A stretch of 64,000 nt of DNA. It comes from Nocardia pseudovaccinii NBRC 100343 (GTDB lineage Bacteria > Actinomycetota > Actinomycetes > Mycobacteriales > Mycobacteriaceae). A program made the translations under genes and the position numbers. Position 1 is the first letter of the stretch. Every line of letters starts with the position of its first letter. Below are positions 17,581 through 26,312 of this stretch, piece after piece. The stretch is taken from the NCBI RefSeq assembly GCF_001613225.1, contig NZ_BDBY01000034.1, positions 62,001-126,000 of the forward strand. The letters run 5' to 3'. The notes under the pieces are model-generated. The model saw only the letters and a list, made by a program, of their open reading frames with translations, had not been told where the DNA came from and searched no databases.

Positions 17581-17634
17581 GACCAAATCGGCGGGAAACA
17601 CCGACAGGGGGTTGTCGCCGCGCCGGGTGATCGT

Positions 17635-17661
17635 GATCGGGCAAGACACCGATACCCGATC
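17635..17661. promoter_or_regulatory. Inverted repeat before VOC gene
   Basis: GATCGGG and CCCGATC separated by 13 bases, ending about ten bases before the AGGAG ribosome site of the VOC gene. A plausible operator for the upstream WYL regulator; no experimental precedent known to me. Confidence 0.35.
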
Positions 17662-17677
17662 GCGAGGAGACGACACG

Positions 17678-18055
17678 GTGAGCACTCCCCCTTTCAACAC
17701 GGTTGCCTGGTTCCAGGTCGGCAGCGATAAGCCGCAGGAGGTCGAGAAGTTCTACGGCGACCTGTTCGGCTGGAGCTTCGCCGCAGACCCGAATGCCGAC
17801 ACCTATGACTTGGTCAGCTACCCCGCGAGTGAGGCACCCAGCGGCGGCATCTCGCGCACCCCCGACGCCTCGGCCAATCACGCGACCTTCTTCGTCCTCG
17901 TCCAGGATGTGGCGGCCACGGTCGCCGCCGCCGAAAAGCTGGGCGGAAAGGTGTCGGTCCCACCGATCACCGGCAAGGACGGTCTCGTCTTCGCACACAT
18001 CCTCGACACCTCCGGAAACGACTTCGGCATCTTCAGCCCACCGCCGCAGTCGTGA
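17678..18055 (+). CDS. VOC-family (glyoxalase/bleomycin-resistance fold) protein
   Basis: 125 residues from GTG 17678, preceded by GAGGAG; an upstream in-frame extension lacks domain similarity. Seen: FNTVAWFQVGSDKPQEVEKFYGDLFGWSF at the start and GKDGLVFAHILDTSGNDFGIF at the end, the paired beta-alpha-beta-beta-beta pattern of a VOC domain. Substrate unknown; in similar loci these proteins are putative dioxygenases or binding proteins under a WYL regulator. It is followed by a strong terminator. Confidence 0.85.
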   Translation: MSTPPFNTVAWFQVGSDKPQEVEKFYGDLFGWSFAADPNADTYDLVSYPASEAPSGGISRTPDASANHATFFVLVQDVAATVAAAEKLGGKVSVPPITGKDGLVFAHILDTSGNDFGIFSPPPQS

Positions 18056-18061
18056 ACCGAC

Positions 18062-18090
18062 GGGGACCTCGGCCATCGGCCGGGGTCCCC
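18062..18090 (+). terminator. Strong hairpin after VOC gene
   Basis: Thirteen-base arms (GGGGACCTCGGCC against GGCCGGGGTCCCC, one mismatch) with a three-base loop start six bases after the stop codon. No U-run, as is usual for actinobacterial terminators. Confidence 0.7.
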
Positions 18091-18280
18091 CGGTCGGCTC
18101 GAACTTTGTTGCGGGGAGCCAACATAAGGCCATATCTCGAGTCCATCGCAATTCGGCAGCTATCCGATTTATCGAATGGATAGCCGCCGAATGCGCGGGC
18201 TAGCCTCGAAGTCCATTGCGCTGCGCAATCGGATGCTGACGACCATCAATCGCGGTTGGACTCGAGAATCGAGGATCCCG

Positions 18281-19909
18281 ATGAGCAATTCCCCGGGCGT
18301 CGGACCGCACAGGAGCCGCACACGCTGGTCGGCGGCACTCGGCGCGGTGATTCTCGCGGCGGCACTCAGCGGGTGCGCCTGTTCGTTCGGGGAATATTCG
18401 GATGACGCGAGGGTGGCGGTCGAAAAGTTCACCGAGCTGCTGAACAAGCGGGATGCGGATAGCGCCGCGAAATTGACCACCCAACCGAGCAATGCCGCCA
18501 CATCGCTGCGACAGGTTTTCGAGGGATTGGGCCCTGGTGCCCCCGACTTCCGTGTTTCGCAATTCATCGCATTGGACTCCAAGGAGGGAATCTTCGCCCT
18601 GCAGGGCGCGTGGGCATTCGGACACGATCGAAACTGGACATACGACGCGCAGGGCACGATCCGAAAGTTGGCGACCGGCTGGCGAATCTCCTGGGACCCC
18701 ACTATCGCCTTGCCGCAACTGGACAACACCCGCAAGGTCAATCTGGTAAAGGCCTACCCGACGCCGCCGCCCGTGGTGAAGGACAGTCTCGGACAACCGT
18801 TGATGACCGAGCAGATCATCGCTGTGGTCCGGCTCGATCCCGCCCGCATCACCGATCCGGTCGCCACCACCGACGCGCTGGCGAAGGCCATCGCACCGGT
18901 CGCCCCATTGATCACCGGCGAGTCCTTACGCGCGCAACTCGCCGCCGCCAAAGGCCAACCGGTCGTCGCGGTGAATCTGCGGCAGGACGACTTCGCGGTT
19001 CTCGAACCGGACATCACGCCGATTCCCGGGGTGGTGGCACAGCCGCAGCCACGGCTGATCTCCGCCGACCGGCGCATCCAATCCCCCATGCTCGACGCGC
19101 TGCGCACGGTGTGGCAGGACAACCGGGACCGGACCGCGGGCTGGGCGGTGCAGCTATCGGGACCCGACGGGCTTCCGATCGCCAACATCGCCGGACAGCA
19201 GGGCACACCTGCGCCGGATGTGTCCGCGACCCTGGATCCGTACTGGCAGCGCGCCGCCCAGGATGCGGTCAACTACCTCGGGAATCCGGCGGCCGTCGTC
19301 GCGATCCGTCCCACGACCGGAGCCATTGTCGCCGCCGCCGAGAACAATGCGGCCAGTACGAACGAACCGGTGGCCTTCGCCGGGCTCGCCCCGATCGGCG
19401 GCACTTCCGAACTACTGCGGACGGCCGCGGCCACCATCGCGCACAAACCGCCGCAGAATGTATCCCTCGACGAGATCGCCCAGGCCGCCCGCACGCTGGG
19501 TCTCGGCGCCGATTTCGAGCTGACGGGTCTGGACAAGGTGAGTTCGCGAATCCCGGCCCCGGGCACCGCGGACGCCCGACGCGGCGGACGGGCGAGCGAA
19601 ATCCAGGCCAGCCCGTACAGCATGGCGATCCTCGCCGCCGCCATCGCCAATGGACGAATCACCCCTCCCATGATCGAAATCGGCCGCCCGGCAACGACTT
19701 CCGCCGAATCTGGTCCGCTGCCCGCCGCGGTTGTCGACCAACTCCGGAGCCTGATCGGCGGCGGCGGATATGTCACCACCGCGGGCGGACAGGGCTGGCT
19801 GCTCGCCAATACCGGCGAGTTGGCCTTCGCACTCCATGTCGAGGATCCGGACAGCAGCACCACCCTGCGGAACGCGGCCGAACGCATTTTCCATCCGGAC
19901 CTCGGATAG
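18281..19909 (+). CDS. Lipoprotein with degenerate penicillin-binding fold
   Basis: 542 residues. Seen: signal peptide with lipobox AALSGCAC (lipidated Cys near 28), an NTF2-like MecA-N domain (VAVEKFTELLNKRDADSAAKL, about 40-150), a dimerisation region, and a C-terminal part that aligns with class B PBP transpeptidases (GAIVAAAENN, EIQASPYSMAILAAAIANG). The catalytic motifs are missing: the SxxK position reads IGGTSELL and the KTG position TTAGGQGW. It should therefore be a non-catalytic paralogue of penicillin-binding lipoproteins such as Rv2864c, anchored outside the membrane. It sits just before phoPR. Start chosen for GAGG before ATG. Confidence 0.8.
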   Translation: MSNSPGVGPHRSRTRWSAALGAVILAAALSGCACSFGEYSDDARVAVEKFTELLNKRDADSAAKLTTQPSNAATSLRQVFEGLGPGAPDFRVSQFIALDSKEGIFALQGAWAFGHDRNWTYDAQGTIRKLATGWRISWDPTIALPQLDNTRKVNLVKAYPTPPPVVKDSLGQPLMTEQIIAVVRLDPARITDPVATTDALAKAIAPVAPLITGESLRAQLAAAKGQPVVAVNLRQDDFAVLEPDITPIPGVVAQPQPRLISADRRIQSPMLDALRTVWQDNRDRTAGWAVQLSGPDGLPIANIAGQQGTPAPDVSATLDPYWQRAAQDAVNYLGNPAAVVAIRPTTGAIVAAAENNAASTNEPVAFAGLAPIGGTSELLRTAAATIAHKPPQNVSLDEIAQAARTLGLGADFELTGLDKVSSRIPAPGTADARRGGRASEIQASPYSMAILAAAIANGRITPPMIEIGRPATTSAESGPLPAAVVDQLRSLIGGGGYVTTAGGQGWLLANTGELAFALHVEDPDSSTTLRNAAERIFHPDLG

Positions 19910-19918
19910 GTCTAGGGC

Positions 19919-19936
19919 TCACAGCCAACACCCAGC
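19919..19936 (+). promoter_or_regulatory. PhoP-box-like direct repeat upstream of phoP
   Basis: TCACAGC-CAAC-ACCCAGC: the first half matches the mycobacterial PhoP half-site exactly, the second at five of seven positions, with the canonical four-base gap. It lies about 45 bases before the phoP start, suggesting autoregulation. Confidence 0.6.
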
Positions 19937-19979
19937 TTGTCCTGAGCTGCGACCTTGCTCGGTCAGTCACGCTGGTGGA

Positions 19980-20696
19980 ATGAGCAGAGCAGAGCCGGAA
20001 GCACGCATTCTCGTCATCGACGATGAGCCGATGATCGTTGAGCTCCTTGCGGTGAGTCTGCGATTTCAGGGGTTCGAGGTGGTCACCGCGATCAGCGGGA
20101 CGGACGGGCTGGACAAGGTGCGCCGGTTCCGGCCGGACGCGCTGATCGTGGACGTGATGATGCCGGGCATGGACGGGTTCGGGCTGTTACGGCGGCTGCG
20201 CGCGGACGGGATCGATGCGCCGGTGCTGTTCCTGTCCGCACGCGACGAGGTCGACGACAAACTCACCGGACTGACCCTCGGCGCGGACGACTATGTCACC
20301 AAACCGTTCAGCCTGGAAGAGGTGATCGCCCGGCTGCGGGCCATCCTGCGGCGGTCGGGCCGGGATGCCGTCGCGGACCTGTCCTCCCGGATCGCGGTGG
20401 GCGATATCGAACTCGACGAGGACAGTCACGAAGTATGGAAAGCCGGTGTGCCGGTGGCATTGTCGCCCACCGAGTTCACGCTGCTGCGGTATTTCATGGT
20501 GAATTCGGGCAAGGTGCTCAGCAAGGCGAAGATCCTGGATCACGTGTGGCGCTACGACTTCGGCGGCGATGCGGGTGTGGTCGAGTCGTATGTGTCGTAT
20601 CTGCGGCGCAAGGTCGATACCACCGAACCGAAGCTCATCCACACGCTGCGCAGCGTCGGCTACGTGCTGCGCGCACCGCAGCCGAGCCGGATATGA
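19980..20696 (+). CDS. phoP: Response regulator PhoP
   Basis: OmpR-family DNA-binding response regulator, 238 residues, nearly superimposable on mycobacterial PhoP (ARILVIDDEP, VDVMMPGMDGFG with phospho-acceptor Asp58, LTLGADDYVTKPFSLEEV, and the winged HTH with LSPTEFTLLRYF and VVESYVSYLRRKVDT). In mycobacteria PhoP controls cell-envelope lipids, pH response and virulence; the same role here is inferred. It overlaps phoR by ATGA. The ribosome site is weak (GGTGGA). Confidence 0.92.
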   Translation: MSRAEPEARILVIDDEPMIVELLAVSLRFQGFEVVTAISGTDGLDKVRRFRPDALIVDVMMPGMDGFGLLRRLRADGIDAPVLFLSARDEVDDKLTGLTLGADDYVTKPFSLEEVIARLRAILRRSGRDAVADLSSRIAVGDIELDEDSHEVWKAGVPVALSPTEFTLLRYFMVNSGKVLSKAKILDHVWRYDFGGDAGVVESYVSYLRRKVDTTEPKLIHTLRSVGYVLRAPQPSRI

Positions 20697-22189
20697 GACT
20701 GCGCGAATCACTCGCCCGGCGGGTGTCGGCCATCCCGCTGCGGGTGGGACTTGTCGTCGCCCTGGTCTTCCTCGCCGCCATGGTGCTGCTCTCCACGGGT
20801 TTCGCGGTGACCTCCGCCTTGAGTCGATCACTGACCGCACGCACCGATGAGCAGCTCTACGACGCCGCTCGCTCGTGGGCCGAACCACGCGAGATGAAGC
20901 AGGTCGTCACGAATGACGGTGCGACGGTGTGGGTTCCGGCCGACCTGCCGCAGGCGCCGACCCCTCGGCTGTTCACCGATCAACCCCGCCGCTTCTACGA
21001 GTTGCACAAAGGCCCTGAGGGACAGACCTATCCGGGCACCTCGGTCACGGTCGCCAGCATCGGCACCACGCCGGATATCGACGGAAATACGGCATCGGTC
21101 CCCACCACCGTCGGCTCGACCGACGGATCCGAGGTACAGTGGCGCGCCCTGACCACCAGCAACCAGTACGGCTCGACGACCATCGCGCTGCCGCTCACCG
21201 ATAACCAGGAGACGGTATCGCGCTTGATCTACTTCGAACTCGGCACCGGCGCGGCCGCGCTGATCGCGCTCGGTGTGGTCGGGTACTTCGTCGTGCGGCG
21301 CAGCCTGCGGCCGCTGCGCAATGTCGAGAAGACCGCGGCGGCGATCGCGGGCGGCGATCTGCACCGGCGCGTTCCGGTGCGCGGTGTCGATACCGAGGTC
21401 GACCGGTTGGCTCGGTCGTTGAACGCGATGCTCGCGCAGATCCAGCACGGCGTCGCGGCCACCGAGGCCTCCGAGGAGGACGCCCGGCGCTCGGAACGCC
21501 GGATGCGCCAGTTCATCGCCGACGCCAGCCACGAATTGCGCACCCCGCTCACCACGATTCGCGGTTTCGCCGAGCTCTACCGCCAAGGCGCGAGCACGGA
21601 TGCGTCCATGGTGGTCGGCCGCATCGAGGGCGAGGCCGAGCGCATGGGCCTGCTCGTCGAGGACCTGCTCATGCTCGCGCGGCTGGATGCCAAACGCCCA
21701 CTCGACCGCCGCCAAGTGGATCTGCTGACCCTCGCGGGCGATGCGGTGCACAATGCGCAGGCCATGGCGGCGCGGCAGCAACCTCGCCGCCCGATCACCC
21801 TGGAGGTCCGTCCCGGCGTCGGCACCATGGACGTGACCGGCGACGAAGCGCGATTGCGACAGGTGCTGGCCAACCTGCTCGGCAACGCCCTGGCTCACAC
21901 TCCGGCCACCGCCGCGGTCACCGTGCGGCTCACCCCGTCCACGGATGACGTGCGCATCGATGTCGTCGACACCGGCCCCGGCCTGACGCCGGAGGCCGCC
22001 GCCCGCGTCTTCGAACGGTTCTATCGCACCGACGACTCGCGCACCCGGGCCAGCGGCGGAACGGGTTTGGGGCTATCGATCGTGCAGGCCCTTGTGGCGG
22101 CGCACGGCGGTCGGGTGAGAGTGGACAGCGAGCCGGGCAGCGGCGCGACCTTCACGGTGATCCTGCCGCGTGCGACGGCCGTCTCATAG
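20693..22189 (+). CDS. phoR: Sensor histidine kinase PhoR
   Basis: Membrane sensor kinase partner of PhoP, 498 residues. Seen: TM1 at about 18-38, an extracytoplasmic domain of about 140 residues, TM2 near 183-203, a HAMP domain (RRSLRPLRNVEKTAAAIAGGDL), the phospho-acceptor His near 279 in ADASHELRTPLT, the N box LLGNALAHTP, and DTGPGL plus GGTGLGLSIV for ATP binding. Translationally coupled to phoP. It ends one base from the convergent CqsA-like gene. Confidence 0.93.
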   Translation: MRLRESLARRVSAIPLRVGLVVALVFLAAMVLLSTGFAVTSALSRSLTARTDEQLYDAARSWAEPREMKQVVTNDGATVWVPADLPQAPTPRLFTDQPRRFYELHKGPEGQTYPGTSVTVASIGTTPDIDGNTASVPTTVGSTDGSEVQWRALTTSNQYGSTTIALPLTDNQETVSRLIYFELGTGAAALIALGVVGYFVVRRSLRPLRNVEKTAAAIAGGDLHRRVPVRGVDTEVDRLARSLNAMLAQIQHGVAATEASEEDARRSERRMRQFIADASHELRTPLTTIRGFAELYRQGASTDASMVVGRIEGEAERMGLLVEDLLMLARLDAKRPLDRRQVDLLTLAGDAVHNAQAMAARQQPRRPITLEVRPGVGTMDVTGDEARLRQVLANLLGNALAHTPATAAVTVRLTPSTDDVRIDVVDTGPGLTPEAAARVFERFYRTDDSRTRASGGTGLGLSIVQALVAAHGGRVRVDSEPGSGATFTVILPRATAVS

Positions 22190-22190
22190 C

Positions 22191-23423
22191 TCACTGAGTC
22201 GGCACGAGTTGCGCCGGAATCGGTGCGGGCCTCGGCCTTTCGTAACGCACCGGCGCCATCGCGCCGAAGTTGTTGCGAACCTCGGCGCACACCTGGATGA
22301 GTCGATCCACCTGCATATCGGTGAGCCCCGCATGTAGCGAGAAACGGATGCGCGCGCGGTCGGGCGCGGTGGCGGGCCAGCAGAGGACCGAACCGAAAAT
22401 GCCATGGGCCTCCAGGAAGTCGCGGATCGCGATGGTGCGCTCATCCGAACCGGTCTGCAGCGCGACGATATGGCTGGCCGAACCCTCCAGATCGAATTCC
22501 AACGCCATCAGCGCACGCCGCACGACAGCGGAGATCTCGCGCAGCCGGACCCGCCGCCACTCGTCTATGCGAATCACTTCGAGCGTCGCGGCCAGTCCGG
22601 CGATATCGTGCGGCAGCAGTGTCGCGGAGAAGACCGCGGGATCGGATTCCATCTTGAAGTAGTCGACGAAATCGATATTGTTCGCGGCGACGAATCCGGC
22701 GCGTCCCGCGAAAGCCGTTGCGAGGCTGGCGGTCCGGAATGGCACCCGGTCGGTGAGGCCGAGCGCGACCACCATGCCCGCACCGTAGGGCCCGTCGGTG
22801 CCGAGCGAATGCGATTCGTCGACCACCAGCACACTGCCGGTTTCGTCGGCGACATCGCAGATCTGGGTCAGCGGACAGCGACTCCCGTTGCCGCTGTAGA
22901 TCGAATCCACCGCGATGATGCCGGGGCCGTGCTTGCGGATCTCGTCGCGCAGATGGCCCGGAAAATTGTGCCGGAACGAATATACCGGCGCACCAGCGGT
23001 TTTCGCGCCGTGCCACAGCGACATATGCGCAATGTGATCGACATAGACCGGCGTATGCGAGTCGGCGATCGACTGCATCAATCCGGCATTCGCATCCCAG
23101 CCCGACTGACACAGAATTCCGGCGGCGGTCCGCATATGTTCGGCAAGCGTCGTTTCCAGCGCGATCTGCGGATGGTCGGGACCGTGTACGAAGACGCCCG
23201 ACGGGGGTGCTCCCCCGCTCGCGTACTGCAATGCCGCGCACATCGCGCCGACGATATGCGGCTCGTGCGCAAGCGCGAGATAGTCGTTGCTGGTCAGCAC
23301 GACGTCACCCGGCCTGGGCTTGCGGCCGTGCAGAATATGCCGTCCGCCCCATGCGATCGCGACCCGTTCCCGGTGGAATCGGTTGACGCGAAAGAATATG
23401 CGGTCGGCAACCGACATTGTCAT
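22191..23423 (-). CDS. CqsA-like autoinducer synthase lacking the PLP lysine
   Basis: 410-residue fold-type I aminotransferase of the alpha-oxoamine synthase group, strikingly like Vibrio CqsA, which makes the alpha-hydroxyketone signal CAI-1 from acyl-CoA. Seen: LTSNDYLALA, QSGWDANAGLMQSI, HMSLWHGAK, KHGPGIIAVDSIYS, VDESHSLGTDGPYGAG (Asp202 and His205), and PAVFSATLLPHDIAGL. The Schiff-base lysine of the SLAK motif is Thr236 (codon ACG at 22716-22718; AAG would give Lys). Without it the normal reaction should fail, so this is a pseudoenzyme, a recently inactivated gene or a sequence error. Start set by AAAGGAG before ATG 23423. No CqsS/LqsS-type receptor is in the window. Confidence 0.85.
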   Translation of the reverse strand: MTMSVADRIFFRVNRFHRERVAIAWGGRHILHGRKPRPGDVVLTSNDYLALAHEPHIVGAMCAALQYASGGAPPSGVFVHGPDHPQIALETTLAEHMRTAAGILCQSGWDANAGLMQSIADSHTPVYVDHIAHMSLWHGAKTAGAPVYSFRHNFPGHLRDEIRKHGPGIIAVDSIYSGNGSRCPLTQICDVADETGSVLVVDESHSLGTDGPYGAGMVVALGLTDRVPFRTASLATAFAGRAGFVAANNIDFVDYFKMESDPAVFSATLLPHDIAGLAATLEVIRIDEWRRVRLREISAVVRRALMALEFDLEGSASHIVALQTGSDERTIAIRDFLEAHGIFGSVLCWPATAPDRARIRFSLHAGLTDMQVDRLIQVCAEVRNNFGAMAPVRYERPRPAPIPAQLVPTQ

Positions 23424-23609
23424 CTGAACTCCTTTCACTGCTATCAGCTACCTGGATGTTCGTTAGTGCACAGTCGCTTACAGCGGAGGTGAATGCGAGC
23501 GTGGCCGGGACGCCGAGAACCGAGTGTTCCCTGGACCGGACACTAGCGCTGCTCGATGTACTGGCGCAGAATCGTAATCGGTGCGCCGCCATGATGTTAT
23601 CGTGAAAGT

Positions 23610-24324
23610 GTGCAGCTTCGATACAGCTACCGCCTCTACCCGACATCGGGTCAGCAGACGAAGTTGGCGAAGGCATTCGGGTGCGCTCGTGTCGTCTTCA
23701 ACGATGCTCTTTCATCACGGCGGCATGCATACGCGGAGGGATTGACGCTCTCGGACGCGGACCTGTCGAAGCGGCTCACCGAGGCGAAGAAGACACCGCA
23801 GCGAGGGTGGCTCGGTGAGGTGTCATCGGTGGTATTGCAGCAGGCGCTGGCCGACCTGAACACCGCCTACCGCAACTTCTTCGCCTCGATCACGGGCAAA
23901 CGGAAGGGAGCGAGGATAGCGCCGCCCCGGTACCGGTCCCGGAAAGATAACCGGCAGTCGATCCGGTTCACCCGCAACGCCCGGTTCCAGGTCCTCGACA
24001 ATGGCAAGCTGCGACTGCCAAAGATCGGTGACATCGAGCTTCGCTGGTCGAGGGGCCTGCCGTCGGAACCATCATCGGTCACCGTCACCAAGGATGCGGC
24101 AGGCCGGTATTTCGCGTCCTTCGTGGTGTTGGTCGCCGACGAGTCACTGCCCGAGCTGGACACCGAGGTCGGTATCGACTTGGGACTCACCACCTTCGCG
24201 GTGTTATCGGACGGGAAGGTGATCGAATCCCCGAAGTTTCTGCGCCGAGCCGAACGCAAGCTCCGTAAGGCCCAGCAGGATCTGTCGAAGAAGCAGCAGG
24301 GCAGCCGTAACCGCGCGAAGGGCG
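23610..24324 (+). pseudogene. Truncated TnpB (IS605/IS607-type OrfB)
   Basis: The reading frame starts like TnpB (QLRYSYRLYPTSGQQTKLAKAFGCARVVFNDAL) and keeps the RuvC-I motif VGIDLGLTTFAV with its Asp near 189, then stops resembling TnpB after KKQQGSRNRAK. The RuvC-II, zinc-finger and RuvC-III parts (about 150 residues) are gone, as is the 3' end that would carry the omega RNA. The open frame continues to 24506 but the tail is unrelated and overlaps the next gene. No TnpA is present. A dead insertion-sequence remnant. Confidence 0.85.
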
Positions 24325-24417
24325 GATGTCAATACAGAGCACACACCGAGTCGTTCGTCGTAAATCACTCCTCGCCACATGTGCCGAAATCGGCGGCTCG
24401 CCCCGGAGTCTGTCGCA

Positions 24418-24437
24418 CTAACAGCGCCCTAACAGCG
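24418..24437 (+). promoter_or_regulatory. Tandem CTAACAGCG repeat before response regulator
   Basis: CTAACAGCG occurs twice, 11 bases start to start, the helical spacing expected for an OmpR-family dimer. It ends about 20 bases before the regulator start at 24458 and is a good candidate for autoregulation. Confidence 0.5.
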
Positions 24438-24457
24438 ACAACAGGCACGATGGTCGG

Positions 24458-25114
24458 GTGCGGGTACTGGTGGTCGAGGACGAGCAGTTGCTGGCCGACG
24501 CGATAGCCGATGGGCTGCGGCGGCATGCGATGGCGGTCGATGTGGTGTACGACGGCGCGGATGCGCTGGAGCGGGTCGGCGTGAACGACTATGACGTGAT
24601 CGTGTTGGATCGCGATCTGCCGACGGTATCCGGGGATCTCGTCTGCACCTCGCTCACCGAGGCTGGCAGCGACGCCAGGATTCTGATGCTGACGGCCGCC
24701 GCGGCGGTGGCCGAGCGAGTCGCGGGCCTCGGTCTCGGCGCCGACGACTACCTGACCAAACCGTTCGCATTCGCCGAATTGGTGGCCCGCATTCAGGCGC
24801 TGGGGCGGCGCGCACGGCCCGCGACCCCGTTGGTGCTGGAGCGGGCCGGGATTCGGCTCGACCCGCATCGGCTGACGGTCACCCGCGACGGCGAGCCGGT
24901 TTCCTTGTCGCGCAAGGAGTTCGCGGTACTGGCCGAATTATTGCGTGCCGACGGCGGAGTGGTGTCGGCGGAGCAGCTATTGGAGAAGGCATGGGACGAG
25001 AACATCGATCCGTTCACGGGGGTGGTGCGCTACACGATCATGATGGTGCGTCGGAAATTGGGCGATCCGCCGGTCATCGAGACCGAGGCGGGCGTGGGGT
25101 ACCGCATCCGGTGA
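24458..25114 (+). CDS. OmpR-family response regulator
   Basis: 218 residues from a GTG (VRVLVVEDEQ). Seen: phospho-acceptor Asp51 in VLDRDLP, GADDYLTKPFAFAELVARI, and a C-terminal winged HTH (LSRKEFAVLAELLR ... VVRYTIMMVRRKLGDPP ... GVGYRIR). It overlaps the kinase gene by GTGA and forms a two-component pair with it. Signal unknown; the pair resembles CutRS/TcrA-like systems. The truncated TnpB gene ends only about 130 bases upstream, so its original promoter region may have been altered. Confidence 0.9.
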   Translation: MRVLVVEDEQLLADAIADGLRRHAMAVDVVYDGADALERVGVNDYDVIVLDRDLPTVSGDLVCTSLTEAGSDARILMLTAAAAVAERVAGLGLGADDYLTKPFAFAELVARIQALGRRARPATPLVLERAGIRLDPHRLTVTRDGEPVSLSRKEFAVLAELLRADGGVVSAEQLLEKAWDENIDPFTGVVRYTIMMVRRKLGDPPVIETEAGVGYRIR

Positions 25115-26295
25115 GGGGCCGCACCATTCGGCTCCGGCTCACCCTGCTGTACGCGGGCGCGTTCTTCATCGCCGGGGCGATCCTGGTTGCGCTGATGTAT
25201 TTCTACCTCGATCGTTCGCTGGATCGGCGACACGGGATGGGTGCCCAGATCCTCGTGCGCGAATACCTGGCCAAGCGGAACCGCCCGATCGTCACCGAGG
25301 AGTTGTACACGGCGCTCACCGCGCAAGCCGCCAAGGAGCGCCGCGACACCTTGGAGGCGATGCTCGTCTGGTCGCTGGTCTGCCTGGGTGCGATCGGGAT
25401 CGTCGCGGGCGGACTGGGTTGGCTGCTGGCCGGGCGGGCCTTGCGTCCGCTGCAGCAGATCACCGCGACCGCGCGCCGGGTGGCAGATCGCAGCCTGCAC
25501 GAACGGATCGCGCTGACCGGACCCGATGACGAAATCAAAGATCTGGCAGACACCTTCGACGCCATGCTGGAACGGTTGGATCGCGCCTTCGACGGTCAGC
25601 GGCGCTTCGTCGCCAATGCCTCACATGAACTGCGCACACCGTTGACCATCAATCGCACGTTGATCGAAGTGGCGCTGGACGATCCCGGCGCACCCGAATC
25701 CACGCGTCGGCTCGGGGCAACGCTTTTGGAGGTCAATAGTCGGCACGAGCGGTTGATCGACGGATTGCTGGTGCTCGCGAGCAGTGAGCAGCGGCTCATC
25801 GAGCGCAGTCGGGTCGATCTGGCCGAAGTGGTCCGTCGGGTGGTCATTGTCGCGGGTGATGCCGCCGACCGGGCCGGTATCGAGATCCGCACCGACATCG
25901 AGGCGGCGCCGGTCTCCGGTGATCCGGTATTGCTGGAACGTCTGGCGCAGAACCTGGTGGACAACGCGATTCGCTACAACGTCAGCGAAAAAGGCTGGGT
26001 CTCGATCAGATCGGTGAGCACCGGGGGCAATGCCCAGCTCGTTGTCGAGAATACCGGCCCAGTCGTGCCTGCCTTCGAGGTCGACGGACTCTTCGAACCG
26101 TTCCGCAGACTGGCATCCGGCGAACGGGTCGCCGAATCGGCGCACGCACCGAACAGCCGGGGTGCGGGGCTGGGTCTGTCGATCGTGCGATCGGTCGCGC
26201 ACGCACACGGTGGCGAGGTCCGGGCGACCGCGCGGCACGAGGGCGGTCTCACCGTCACGGTCACCATCGAGAACCGAACGGGCGACACCGGATAG
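25111..26295 (+). CDS. Sensor histidine kinase
   Basis: 394 residues from a GTG overlapping the regulator stop. Seen: TM1 at about 8-32, a short extracytoplasmic loop of about 55 residues (too small for a large sensor domain), TM2 near 88-110, HAMP (GRALRPLQQITATARRVADRSL), phospho-acceptor His172 in NASHELRTPLTINRTL, N box LVDNAIRYN, and GAGLGLSIVRSVAHAHGG. Likely senses a membrane or envelope signal; the partner is the regulator at 24458. Confidence 0.91.
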   Translation: MRGRTIRLRLTLLYAGAFFIAGAILVALMYFYLDRSLDRRHGMGAQILVREYLAKRNRPIVTEELYTALTAQAAKERRDTLEAMLVWSLVCLGAIGIVAGGLGWLLAGRALRPLQQITATARRVADRSLHERIALTGPDDEIKDLADTFDAMLERLDRAFDGQRRFVANASHELRTPLTINRTLIEVALDDPGAPESTRRLGATLLEVNSRHERLIDGLLVLASSEQRLIERSRVDLAEVVRRVVIVAGDAADRAGIEIRTDIEAAPVSGDPVLLERLAQNLVDNAIRYNVSEKGWVSIRSVSTGGNAQLVVENTGPVVPAFEVDGLFEPFRRLASGERVAESAHAPNSRGAGLGLSIVRSVAHAHGGEVRATARHEGGLTVTVTIENRTGDTG

Positions 26296-26312
26296 CGCCG
26301 CCCGCGTTCGAC

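Noticed and set aside
18281..23423. Lipoprotein, PhoPR and CqsA-like genes as one quorum-sensing system
   Set aside because: PhoR is a normal PhoR without similarity to CqsS/LqsS, the CqsA-like gene is convergent and lacks its lysine; no shared control beyond proximity is visible.
23610..24506. Full-length 298-residue TnpB
   Set aside because: The last 60 residues are unrelated to TnpB and overlap the response regulator; the nuclease core is incomplete.
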